Shown here one piece after another: positions 25,115-33,414 of a stretch of DNA of 64,000 nucleotides (its first letter is position 1; every line of letters begins with the position of its first letter). The notes beneath the pieces were generated by a model. It was given only the letters and a program-made list of their open reading frames with translations, ran no database searches and was not told where the DNA came from. The stretch lies in the NCBI RefSeq assembly GCF_026013415.1, contig NZ_JAPDOK010000007.1:124001-188000 (forward strand), in the 5' to 3' direction. This DNA is from Sphingomonas caeni (GTDB taxonomy: Bacteria > Pseudomonadota > Alphaproteobacteria > Sphingomonadales > Sphingomonadaceae). The translations under genes were made by a program, and so were the position numbers.

Positions 25115-26524
25115 TCAAAAGCGGAAATAGATGAAGGGCGCGATCCCCTCGTAGCGCATCGCATCGACCACCAGCATCAGCACCGTCAGCCCCGTCGCGG
25201 CGACCGGCACGGGCAGCGTGCGCATCCGCTCGGCAACGCCCTTCAGCGCGTCGCGGGGGAGCGCGTGGATCGCCAGCCCGAACAGGATCAGCGCCACCAC
25301 CAGCGGCGTCGCGCTGGTCGCGCTATCGCCCGCGGGCATGACGATTCCGCCCAGATAGGCGAGCGCGTCGCCGAAGCTCGCCGCGCGGAAGAAGATCCAG
25401 CCGAGCGTCACGACATGAAAGGTCAGCACGATCTTCGCCCAGCGCGGCAGCGTGATCGCCCAGCGTGCCGACGAGCGCGACCAGGCCCGCTCGACCGCGA
25501 GCGCCACCCCGTGCAGCCCGCCCCAGATCACGAAGGTCCAGGCCGCGCCGTGCCACAGCCCGCCGAGCAGCATGGTGAGGATCAGGTTGCGATAGACCTT
25601 GCGCTCGCCCCCGCGATTGCCGCCCAGCGCATCGATATAGAGATAGTCGCGCAGCCAGCGCGACAGGCTGATATGCCAGCGCCGCCAGAATTCCTGGAGC
25701 GAGGCCGAGCGGTAGGGCCGATCGAAATTGCGCGGAAAGCGATAGCCGAGCAGCGCCGCGATCCCGATCGCCATGTCCGAATAGGCCGAAAAGTCGCAAT
25801 AGATCTGCACCGCATAGCCATAGGCCGCGAGCATCAGGTCGAGCGGCGAATGCATCGCCGGGTTGGCGAAGACGGGATCGACGAACTGGGTCGAGAGCTC
25901 GGACGCGATTACCGCCTTCTTGAACAGCCCCCACACGATCAGCAGCAACCCCATCGACACCATCCCGCGATCGAGCCTTGGCGCGGACTGGAGCTGCGGC
26001 ACCAGATCGGCGGCGCGCACGATCGGACCCGCGACGAGGTGCGGGAAGAAGGACATGAGCAGCAGCACGTCGAGCACCGATGCGGGCCGCACCCGGCCCT
26101 TCGAGACATCGACGAGGTAGCTCATCCCCTGGAAGGTGAAGAAGGAGATGCCGACGGGCAGGATCACCTGCATCAGCGCGGGGTCCTGGCGCGATCCCAG
26201 CAGCGCCATCAGGCTGATCGCCTGGTCCGCGAAGAAATCGAAATATTTGAAGAAGCCGAGGATGGCGAGGTTGAGCGCGACGCCGGCGATCACCAGCGCG
26301 CGCTTGCCGCGCCCCTCCGCGCTGCCCGCGACAAGCCGCGCGACGCCCCAGTTCATCAACGCCGACAGGATCAGCAGCGGCACGAAGCGCCAGTCCCACG
26401 CGCCATAGAAGAACCAGCTGGCGACGAGCAGCAGCAGCTTGCGCCACTCGTTCGACCGGACCGACCAGACCGCGGCGAACACGAGGAGGAAAAACAGCCC
26501 GAAGGTGAGCGTGGGGAACAGCAT
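25115..26524 (-). CDS. MBOAT-family O-acyltransferase (AlgI-like)
   Basis: This 469-residue polytopic membrane protein is of the AlgI/MBOAT type, which passes acyl (usually acetyl) groups across the inner membrane for modification of polysaccharides or other surface molecules. Key features: LPVGISFFTFQGMSYLVDV, RPYRSASLQEFWRRWHISLS, and LGGLWHGAAWTFVIWGGLHG with the catalytic His. It begins directly at the stop codon of the first SGNH hydrolase gene (TAG then ATG). The paired SGNH hydrolases upstream correspond to AlgJ/AlgX-type acetyl acceptors and donors in alginate systems. No polysaccharide synthase is nearby, so the acceptor molecule is unknown. Confidence 0.93.
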   Translation of the reverse strand: MLFPTLTFGLFFLLVFAAVWSVRSNEWRKLLLLVASWFFYGAWDWRFVPLLILSALMNWGVARLVAGSAEGRGKRALVIAGVALNLAILGFFKYFDFFADQAISLMALLGSRQDPALMQVILPVGISFFTFQGMSYLVDVSKGRVRPASVLDVLLLMSFFPHLVAGPIVRAADLVPQLQSAPRLDRGMVSMGLLLIVWGLFKKAVIASELSTQFVDPVFANPAMHSPLDLMLAAYGYAVQIYCDFSAYSDMAIGIAALLGYRFPRNFDRPYRSASLQEFWRRWHISLSRWLRDYLYIDALGGNRGGERKVYRNLILTMLLGGLWHGAAWTFVIWGGLHGVALAVERAWSRSSARWAITLPRWAKIVLTFHVVTLGWIFFRAASFGDALAYLGGIVMPAGDSATSATPLVVALILFGLAIHALPRDALKGVAERMRTLPVPVAATGLTVLMLVVDAMRYEGIAPFIYFRF

Positions 26525-27742
26525 CTAGTGCATCTCCGCCATGGCGCGGTCGAGATCGGCCTGGAGCCTCGCCGCGACGATCGCGCCGCCGGAGGCGAGC
26601 AGGTGGACCTTGTCGGCACGCATCAACCCAGCCGCGGCCCAGCGCGCCGCGCTGCATGGACCGCCCATCGCCGCCTGCCAGTCCCACCAGGCGATGTTCA
26701 TCTCGCCCGCCACCCGGCGCTGGACCGCGCGGACCTGCGCCAGCGCGAGCGGGACGAAGAGCGGCGGCGTGCCGGTGCCCGGACAGGCCGGGGCGTCGCC
26801 GCGCAGTTCTGGAGTACGGCTGAGCGCGTCGGGCGGCCCGAGCAGCAGCAGCGGCACCCCCGGCGCCAGCGCGCGCAGCCGGGCGATCTGGCCGCGCAGC
26901 ACGGCCTCGTACGCGCCTGTATCGAGCCGCGGGCCGAAGCCCTCGTTGGTGCCGAAGGCCAGCACGATCAGGTCGGGGGCATAGGCTTTGAACTCGACCG
27001 CGAGGACATCATCGTCGGTCGTGGCGAAATGCTGGAGCTGCGAGCCGATGATGCCGACATTGGACAGTGCCACGCCGCCATTATCGCGGAACGTGCCCCA
27101 GCTGGTCAGCGTCACCGGGCCGTGATCGGCGATCACCTCGGCCTTCATCTGCGGCACCGCGTATTTCAGCGTCGTGCATCGCGGTTCGGCGACGGCGGAA
27201 TTCAGGTCGAGCTGCCGGTCGCCGTCGGCGGTCCGCACCGTCACGCTGCGCGCGAACATCCCCGCGCCGGCACACAACACGAACCGGTCGAACGCCATGT
27301 CCGGCGTATCCGCCGCCAGCGCCATCTCGGCACCCGGCGCATTCGTGCTCAGGCTGAAGCTCGCCAGCCCCAGCAGCGGCCGCCACTCGACCGAGCCCGG
27401 CCCGAACGTCGCGCCGACCAGCCAGTCCGGCGACATTGATGCGGTGACGCCCTTGGTCAGGTAACCGGCATAGGGCCGCCCGGGCGGCAGCACCCCTCTG
27501 CCGCCATTGCCGTACCTCGCCTGAAGCAGGTCGCGCCACGCGGCGGTGGTGACGTCGCCCGCAGTGTGGCTGTCGCCGATCTGGAGGATATGCACGGGCG
27601 GCACCCCGCGCGCCGGGCGCGCCTGCGCCACCCTCGCAAAATAAGGAGCGAGCGTGTCGAAGTTGCAGACCCGTGTGGTGCACGGCGACGCCTGTGTCGC
27701 AGCCGGCGACAACAAGGCTGCCGCCGCAAGAATTGCCTTCAT
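26525..27742 (-). CDS. SGNH/GDSL-family hydrolase, exported (first of two)
   Basis: This 405-residue protein has a signal peptide (KAILAAAALLSPAATQAS) followed by an SGNH esterase fold: block I ILQIGDSHTAGD, the block III-like region VLAFGTNEGFG and C-terminal DKVHLLASGG with the Asp-x-x-His pair. It is likely periplasmic and moves or removes acetyl groups together with the MBOAT protein. The start is the ATG that overlaps the stop of the upstream gene by ATGA, so the genes are coupled. Conserved cysteine pairs near the N-terminus (SPCTTRVCNF) suggest a disulfide. Confidence 0.87.
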   Translation of the reverse strand: MKAILAAAALLSPAATQASPCTTRVCNFDTLAPYFARVAQARPARGVPPVHILQIGDSHTAGDVTTAAWRDLLQARYGNGGRGVLPPGRPYAGYLTKGVTASMSPDWLVGATFGPGSVEWRPLLGLASFSLSTNAPGAEMALAADTPDMAFDRFVLCAGAGMFARSVTVRTADGDRQLDLNSAVAEPRCTTLKYAVPQMKAEVIADHGPVTLTSWGTFRDNGGVALSNVGIIGSQLQHFATTDDDVLAVEFKAYAPDLIVLAFGTNEGFGPRLDTGAYEAVLRGQIARLRALAPGVPLLLLGPPDALSRTPELRGDAPACPGTGTPPLFVPLALAQVRAVQRRVAGEMNIAWWDWQAAMGGPCSAARWAAAGLMRADKVHLLASGGAIVAARLQADLDRAMAEMH

Positions 27743-28629
27743 CGCCGCGCTGCGGAGGCGGAGTTTGCGTAGAGTTTGCGGCCCGCATCGACATAGCGCC
27801 GGATGCGATCGCTCAGGCTCCGCGTGATCCATTTATAGCCGGTCATCGACATATGGATGCCGTCGCCCTCACGAACCAGGGTCCGCGCGCCGGTCACCGG
27901 ATCGGGGAGATAGTCGGCGAACTGCCCCTTGGCGTCCGACGCGACCGGGCGCGTGTCGATGAAGGGCACGCCCAGCGCGGCCATGCGCTGGGCGTAAAAC
28001 AGGTTGATCCCCATCACGTCACGGTCGAGCGTCCCGTCGCGCATCCGCGGCAGGCCGACCCAATAGACCATCGCGTTGTGCGCGCGCAGCAGCGCGACGA
28101 AGCGGTCGATCCGCTTGCCGATCTGGTCGCACCATTTGGGGCTCAGCAACGCGGCATATTCGCCCTTGTCGGTGATGATCCCCTGCGCGTCGTTGGCGCC
28201 GAAGGAGATCACCGCGATGTCGATCGGATCGCTGCCGAGTTGCTCGGATGCGCGATCCTCCAGGTTGAGCCTCTTGTAGCGGGTGAAGCCGGTCGCGGGC
28301 TGGCTGAACTTGAGCACTTCATATCCCGCCTTGCCGGTCAGCTGCTGTTGCAGCCCGAACGCGACGCCGTCGCCGAAACTGTCGCCGAACACGGCGATGC
28401 GGACCGGTCGTCCTTCCTTGAGCGTCTCGAGCAATTGCCGCTGCGCCGGCTGCAGCGCCTCGACGATCTCGGTCACCCCGCTATCTGCCTTCGAGACCGC
28501 ATAGCTGGGCGGCGGCGCAGAACTCGCGGGACCCGCTCCCCCCAGAAAGCTGAAGCCGATCGCCGAACCCACGCCCACGCCGAGCAGCAGGACCGTGGTC
28601 CGATCGAGGAAGATGTTCGGGAGTTTCAT
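27739..28629 (-). CDS. SGNH hydrolase of the DUF459 type (second of two)
   Basis: This 296-residue protein has an N-terminal membrane anchor (TTVLLLGVGVGSAIGFSFLGG, shown here in part) and a DUF459-like SGNH domain: RIAVFGDSFGDGVAFGL, AVISFGANDAQG, and EGDGIHMSMTGY with the catalytic Asp/His pair. The Ser of the GDS motif is intact. The ATG at 28,629 is chosen because it starts the signal-anchor; the longer frame upstream is GC-driven and opposes the XRE gene. It is the first gene of the four-gene acyltransferase operon, whose promoter must lie in the 149-base gap before the divergent XRE regulator. Confidence 0.87.
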   Translation of the reverse strand: MKLPNIFLDRTTVLLLGVGVGSAIGFSFLGGAGPASSAPPPSYAVSKADSGVTEIVEALQPAQRQLLETLKEGRPVRIAVFGDSFGDGVAFGLQQQLTGKAGYEVLKFSQPATGFTRYKRLNLEDRASEQLGSDPIDIAVISFGANDAQGIITDKGEYAALLSPKWCDQIGKRIDRFVALLRAHNAMVYWVGLPRMRDGTLDRDVMGINLFYAQRMAALGVPFIDTRPVASDAKGQFADYLPDPVTGARTLVREGDGIHMSMTGYKWITRSLSDRIRRYVDAGRKLYANSASAARR

Positions 28630-28736
28630 GTGACCTGCCCCACCAGAGTTCTCCACATTTCTGCGCTTCCCCGGGCGCCCGTGCGAACATGATTTTCTTG
28701 AATCTTTTGCCCTTATCCGCACAGTCGGCGGGTCCG

Positions 28737-28763
28737 GTACGGATGTGTCGGTTTCTGTACGGA
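28737..28763. promoter_or_regulatory. Direct repeats in the promoter region of the XRE-type regulator
   Basis: The heptamer GTACGGA occurs at 28,737-28,743 and again at 28,757-28,763, exactly 20 bases apart, on the same face of the DNA, ending 15 bases before the regulator's ATG. The first copy is part of a small palindrome TCCG-GTA-CGGA. The position suits an autoregulatory operator that could also affect the divergent acyltransferase operon. Confidence 0.4.
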
Positions 28764-28778
28764 CGATGAGGAGCAGGA

Positions 28779-29516
28779 ATGAGCGAGACGGGGAGAGGCC
28801 CGCAGGAACAGCAGGATCTGGGCGCGCGCATCCGCGAGGGGATGGCGCGCCGCAGAATGTCACGCCTGCAGCTCGCCGACGCCGCCAAGCTGAGCGTATC
28901 GACGCTCGAAAAGGGCCTGTCGGGCGAGCGCCCCTTCTCGATCGCGACGCTGATCCGGATCGAGGACGCAATCGGCATCCGCCTGCGTCCGTCATCGTCG
29001 CCCGGCGCGCAGGCCGCCGCGGAGCTCGGCGCCTATCGCCGCGAGGGCGTCGAGTGGCTGGTCGGCTCGTATCTGACGCTGCGGCCGAGCTTCGAGAAAC
29101 CCGGCATCATCTATGCCTATATGACCGAGATCAGCTGGAACGACGAGGCGGGCCACCTGTCCTTCAGCGAGAAGGCCCGGCTCGACGCCCATTTCGCGCA
29201 AAAGGGCGCGGTCTCGATGCCCTATCAGTCGGGCCATATCTATCTGGTGACCAACGAGCATGGCCAATACCGGCTGATGACGCTCGGCCGGCCCTCGATC
29301 GCAGGCGACATGTATGGCCTGCTGACCACGCTCCGTTCGGCGCGCGGCGGGCGGCTGACGCCGGTGGCGGCCCCGATCGCGCTGCTGCGCTGGGACGCCG
29401 GCCGCAAGGGCGAGCCCGCGCTGGGCCAGATCGCGGAGGGCGACGCGCGTTATGCGGACTATCGCCGCGAGGTCGACCGCATCTGCGAGGAGGAGTTCGT
29501 CGCGCTGATCTCCTGA
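28779..29516 (+). CDS. XRE-type helix-turn-helix regulator with C-terminal sensor-like domain
   Basis: This 245-residue protein has an N-terminal helix-turn-helix (about 14-70: RIREGMARRRMSRLQLADAA then KLSVSTLEKGLSGERPFS) of the Cro/XRE type. A C-terminal domain of about 150 residues, which I do not recognise, has aromatic beta-rich segments (IIYAYMTEISWNDEAGHLSF, GHIYLVTNEHGQYRLMTLG) and could bind a ligand. It is divergent from the acyltransferase operon and lies upstream of the DUF6603 operon, so it could control either. GGAGCAGGA precedes the ATG. Confidence 0.82.
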   Translation: MSETGRGPQEQQDLGARIREGMARRRMSRLQLADAAKLSVSTLEKGLSGERPFSIATLIRIEDAIGIRLRPSSSPGAQAAAELGAYRREGVEWLVGSYLTLRPSFEKPGIIYAYMTEISWNDEAGHLSFSEKARLDAHFAQKGAVSMPYQSGHIYLVTNEHGQYRLMTLGRPSIAGDMYGLLTTLRSARGGRLTPVAAPIALLRWDAGRKGEPALGQIAEGDARYADYRREVDRICEEEFVALIS

Positions 29517-29639
29517 TCACGTCTTCCCGTCGCGGCAAGACGCGCTCCGCCCGCGATTTATTTCCGCTTCCGCAACCATTTTTCCCCGAGTCCCGCTCTG
29601 GACAATATCGGGGGGGCCCCGCACAGTAATTGCGCTGGT

Positions 29640-29653
29640 GCGAAATGTTTCGC
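29640..29653. promoter_or_regulatory. Short palindrome upstream of the DUF6603 operon
   Basis: GCGAAA-TG-TTTCGC is a perfect 6+2+6 inverted repeat in the 208-base gap between the XRE gene and the DUF6603 operon, about 70 bases before the start codon. It could be an operator; no -35/-10 pair could be assigned with confidence. The rest of the gap shows nothing I can name. Confidence 0.3.
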
Positions 29654-29724
29654 TTCAAGATCATCGCTGATTTTTTACATGGCGTGGTTCCCGGCCTGTG
29701 CGTTGCAGCGGAGGTTTTGCGGGC

Positions 29725-32700
29725 ATGGGATCAGCGATTCCGATTTCGGGCAGCATTCCGCCGCTGGTGGAGGATATCGGCAGCCTGATCGGACTGCTCG
29801 TTTCGAACGGCGGCGAATTCGATTTCGGCTGGTTCGCGGACGTCCCCACCCAACTCGCCGGCATCCCCGGCCGCCGCGACGCGCAATGGAAGCTGCTCAC
29901 CGACCTGCTCGGCACCCCCGCCCACAGCATCGGCGGACGGAACTGGTACGCGCTGCCCTTCCTCGGCGGATCCGCGCCGATCTACCTCGTGCTCGCGCCG
30001 CATGCGTCGGGCGGCGGGGTGATCGGGGTGGGGCTGTACGACGCCTGGGCGAACACCGGCAGCGTCACCGCCACCGCCTTCGCGCCGGTCTTCGACACCG
30101 CGGGAACGCCGATCGTCGTCGCCGGCACCGCCGCCTATCCGCTCGAACTCGCCGCCACCTGCACCTTCGCGGTGCCGTTGGGCAGCTATGGTTATGCAGG
30201 CCTCGATCTCCTCGGAACCTTTCCGCTCGACGGAAGCGCCAAACCCGGTTTCGCGCTGACCTTCACCGGCGCCGCCTCCCCGCCCGCCATCATGTCGCTG
30301 GCGCAGCTGGTCGAGGCCGGCCCGACCGCCTGGGTCAATGCCGCGCTCGGCAGTTCAACGATCACCGCATGGCTGAACCGTCCGATCGGCGGCACGGCGA
30401 TCACCGCGGGCGATCTCTTCGCCGCTTCAGGGTTGATCGTGAACGATGCCGGCTACGCGCTCGCCACGCTCAAGGCCTGGCTCGACTTGGGCGCGGTCGC
30501 GATCGGCGAGATGATCCTCGCCGCCGCGCTCAAGCGCCTCGCCGCGCTGACCACCCCGATTGTCGCGCTCGGCGATGGCGGCGTCTGGGTGTTCGCCAAC
30601 AGCCCCGCGAGCGGCGGCACCGAATATGGCCTGCGCCTCTGCATCGCCGATGTCGCGCTGACCACCGCCGGCGGCACAGATTTCGTGCTCCAGCTCGGCA
30701 AGATGCTCGACGCCGATACCGACGCGAGCAACTGGGTGATCCGCGGCGATCCGCCCGCAGGCGCGATCACCGATCCGGGCGTGTCGCTGACCCTGCTCGC
30801 CGAATCCGCCGCGACCCCGCCGGTCCCGAGCTTTCGTCCCAAGCTCGACCTGGTCAGCATCGGCCTCGATCTCACCGGCGCCGCGGGCAATTCGCTGCTC
30901 GATATGATGGGCGTCACCCTCGGCTCGGCCCAGCCGCGCTTCCTCTTCTCGTGCGACGCGGCGACCGTGCCCATCTATTGGGGCGTCGCGCTTCAGGCCG
31001 ACGATCTGGGCATCCCGCTCGGCAACGGGCTGGCGGGCAGCAGCGCGAGCAATCCGGTCGCGCAGAACCTGCTCTCCTCGGGCTCGGGCGGGGGCGACAC
31101 GGAAGCGGTCAACCCCGCCTTCTCGGCTTCGATCGCGGGCATGTCGCACCCTGGCGGGCCGGTGACGCTCGACGTCCAGCTCCATTCGAACCTCGGCCCG
31201 GGCAACCAGGTGTGGATCCCCGTCCAGCAATCCTTCGGCCCGCTCCATTGCCAGCGCGTCGGGCTCGCCTGGCCCACCCCCAATCCCGACTGCCGGCTCG
31301 GGGTGATGTTCGATGGCGAGGTGACGCTGTCGGTGCTCGACATCGCGCTGCAGGGCCTGTCGATCGGCATCCCGCTCGGCTCGCCGGGCACCCTCTCCAG
31401 CTACAGCCTCGATCTCAAGGGCCTCGGGATCAGCGCCGATACCGGGCCGGTGAGCGTCAGTGGCGCCTTTCTCGAATCCGCAAACGGCGTGTCGTCCGTC
31501 ACTTATGACGGCTCGGCGTTGATCCAGGCGGCCGACTGGACGATCGCGGCAGAGGGCAGCTACGCCACGCTGAGCGACGGCCACCCGTCGATGTTCATCT
31601 TCGCCCAGCTCGGCGCCGAGCTGGGCGGGCCGCCCTTCTTCTTCGTCACCGGCCTCTGCGCAGGCTTCGGCTATAACCGCTCGCTGCGCATCCCCACCAT
31701 GGACGAGGTGCCGGGCTTCCCGCTGCTCGCGGGGATCGCCAGCCCCGGTGCGATCGGCGGTCCCAATGCGGATCCGATGACCGCGCTCGCCGCGCTCGAC
31801 GACTGGATCGCCCCCGCGCAGGGGGTCAACTGGATCGCGGCGGGGGTGCAGTTCACCTCGTTCGATCTGGTCCAGTCGAACATGGTCGTCACCGCCCAGA
31901 TGGGGCAGGATTTCCAGGCCGCGCTGCTCGGCGTCTCGCGGATCAAGCTCGCCCAGGCCGGCCCGCAATTCGCCTATGCCGAACTGGGCCTCGAGGTGGT
32001 GATCCGCCCGGCGGACGGCTATTTCGGCGCGAGCGCGGTGCTCTCGCCCAACAGCTATATCCTCACCCCCGATTGCCATCTGACCGGCGGCTTCGCCTTC
32101 TGGATCTGGTATTCGGGCGAGCATGCCGGCGATTTCGTGATCACGCTGGGCGGCTATCACCCGGCCTTCGATCCGCCACCGCATTATCCCGTCGTGCCGC
32201 GGCTGGGCTTCAGCTGGCAGGTGTCGGACAACCTGACCGTGCAGGGCGACAGCTATTTCGCGCTCACACCCTCCTGCGCGATGGGCGGCGGCGCGCTCGA
32301 AGTGCTGTTCCACGACGGCGACCTGCGCGCCTGGTTCAGCGCCTATGCCGACTTCCTCTTCACCTGGAAGCCCTTCTATTTCATCGGCGATGTCGGCGTG
32401 GATATCGGCGCGTCGTACAAGCTCGACCTGCTCTTCACCTCGGTGACGATCAGCGTCAGCCTGGGCGCCGACCTCACCATCTGGGGCCCGCCGACCGGGG
32501 GCAAGGTCCATATCGATTGGTACATCATCTCGTTCACGGTGAGTTTCGGCGCGGACCCGCTCCCGACCGACACGAATTTCCAGAGCTGGGACGATTTCAA
32601 GACGCTGATCCCCAAGCGCCCCGCTCCCGCCGCGACGCTGGCGCACCGGCGCGCGCTGCTGGGGGCGCCCGATCCCGACGCGCTCGGCATGGTCACGCTG

Positions 32701-33414
32701 TCGATGAGCGATGGGCTGCTCGGCACCGATCAGGGCGCCTGGCTGGCACGCGCGGATGCGATGACCTTCGCGGTCGCCACCCCGATCCCCGCGACCGAGG
32801 CGGTGCTCGCGGGATCGCAGCCCGCCATCTACACCCCGCCGCCGCCCGGCGATCCGCTCGGCGTCCGGCCGATGGGTGTCTGCGCGATGACCTCGGTGCT
32901 CACGGTCAGCCTCACCGGGCCCGACGGCACGGTCGATCTGTCGCAGGGCTGGACCTGGTCGCCGGTATTCAAAGCGGCCCCCGCCGCGCTCTGGGGCCAG
33001 CCGCTCGATCCGGGAACGACCCCGGCGGTACCCTCGGCCGATACGATTTCCGGGTGCCTGATCGGCATGAACGGCCTCACCCCGCCCGATGTGACGCTGA
33101 CCGGCCCCACCGCCTTCGCGCTCGCCAATCTCGATTTCTACACGATCGACGAGGACAATTCGGATTGGCTTCCCCTCGCCGCCGCTGATGCCACCGCGCC
33201 CGCCAATCCCCAGCCGGGCCCCGCGCTCCAGCAGATCGCGAACACCATCGCCAGCGCATCCGTCGCCCAGCGCCGCAGCGCGATCTTCACGGCGCTGCAA
33301 GGCTTCGGCTATGATCCGGTCACGAACGGCGACACCGGCGCGATCGCCGCGAATGTCGCGCTCAACTATCCCGACGAACCGATGCTCGGCGCCCCATGGG
33401 GAGCGGCGGCATGA
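29725..33414 (+). CDS. DUF6603 domain-containing giant protein, first gene of a five-gene operon
   Basis: This 1229-residue protein has no signal peptide or membrane segment and is predicted largely beta. The central part (about 610-945) matches the DUF6603 pattern: FIFAQLGAELGGPPFFFVTG, GFGYNRSLRIPTMDEVPGFP, PRLGFSWQVSDNLTVQGDSY, FLFTWKPFYFIGDVGVDIGA and WYIISFTVSFG. The N-terminal ~600 residues contain repeated segments such as LVSIGLDLTGAAGNSLLDMM. The function of this family is unknown. The ATG at 29,725, ten bases after GGAGG, is preferred over a GTG nine codons upstream. Its stop overlaps the next start (ATGA), so the operon is translationally coupled. Confidence 0.82.
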   Translation: MGSAIPISGSIPPLVEDIGSLIGLLVSNGGEFDFGWFADVPTQLAGIPGRRDAQWKLLTDLLGTPAHSIGGRNWYALPFLGGSAPIYLVLAPHASGGGVIGVGLYDAWANTGSVTATAFAPVFDTAGTPIVVAGTAAYPLELAATCTFAVPLGSYGYAGLDLLGTFPLDGSAKPGFALTFTGAASPPAIMSLAQLVEAGPTAWVNAALGSSTITAWLNRPIGGTAITAGDLFAASGLIVNDAGYALATLKAWLDLGAVAIGEMILAAALKRLAALTTPIVALGDGGVWVFANSPASGGTEYGLRLCIADVALTTAGGTDFVLQLGKMLDADTDASNWVIRGDPPAGAITDPGVSLTLLAESAATPPVPSFRPKLDLVSIGLDLTGAAGNSLLDMMGVTLGSAQPRFLFSCDAATVPIYWGVALQADDLGIPLGNGLAGSSASNPVAQNLLSSGSGGGDTEAVNPAFSASIAGMSHPGGPVTLDVQLHSNLGPGNQVWIPVQQSFGPLHCQRVGLAWPTPNPDCRLGVMFDGEVTLSVLDIALQGLSIGIPLGSPGTLSSYSLDLKGLGISADTGPVSVSGAFLESANGVSSVTYDGSALIQAADWTIAAEGSYATLSDGHPSMFIFAQLGAELGGPPFFFVTGLCAGFGYNRSLRIPTMDEVPGFPLLAGIASPGAIGGPNADPMTALAALDDWIAPAQGVNWIAAGVQFTSFDLVQSNMVVTAQMGQDFQAALLGVSRIKLAQAGPQFAYAELGLEVVIRPADGYFGASAVLSPNSYILTPDCHLTGGFAFWIWYSGEHAGDFVITLGGYHPAFDPPPHYPVVPRLGFSWQVSDNLTVQGDSYFALTPSCAMGGGALEVLFHDGDLRAWFSAYADFLFTWKPFYFIGDVGVDIGASYKLDLLFTSVTISVSLGADLTIWGPPTGGKVHIDWYIISFTVSFGADPLPTDTNFQSWDDFKTLIPKRPAPAATLAHRRALLGAPDPDALGMVTLSMSDGLLGTDQGAWLARADAMTFAVATPIPATEAVLAGSQPAIYTPPPPGDPLGVRPMGVCAMTSVLTVSLTGPDGTVDLSQGWTWSPVFKAAPAALWGQPLDPGTTPAVPSADTISGCLIGMNGLTPPDVTLTGPTAFALANLDFYTIDEDNSDWLPLAAADATAPANPQPGPALQQIANTIASASVAQRRSAIFTALQGFGYDPVTNGDTGAIAANVALNYPDEPMLGAPWGAAA

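Noticed and set aside
24725..27439. Plus-strand frame of 904 codons opposite the acyltransferase operon
   Set aside because: An antisense frame kept open by high GC third positions; the minus-strand genes have clear MBOAT and SGNH motifs.
29517..29697. Possible rho-independent terminator after the XRE gene
   Set aside because: A T run (ATTTTTTACATGG) is present, but no strong GC stem directly precedes it on the plus strand.
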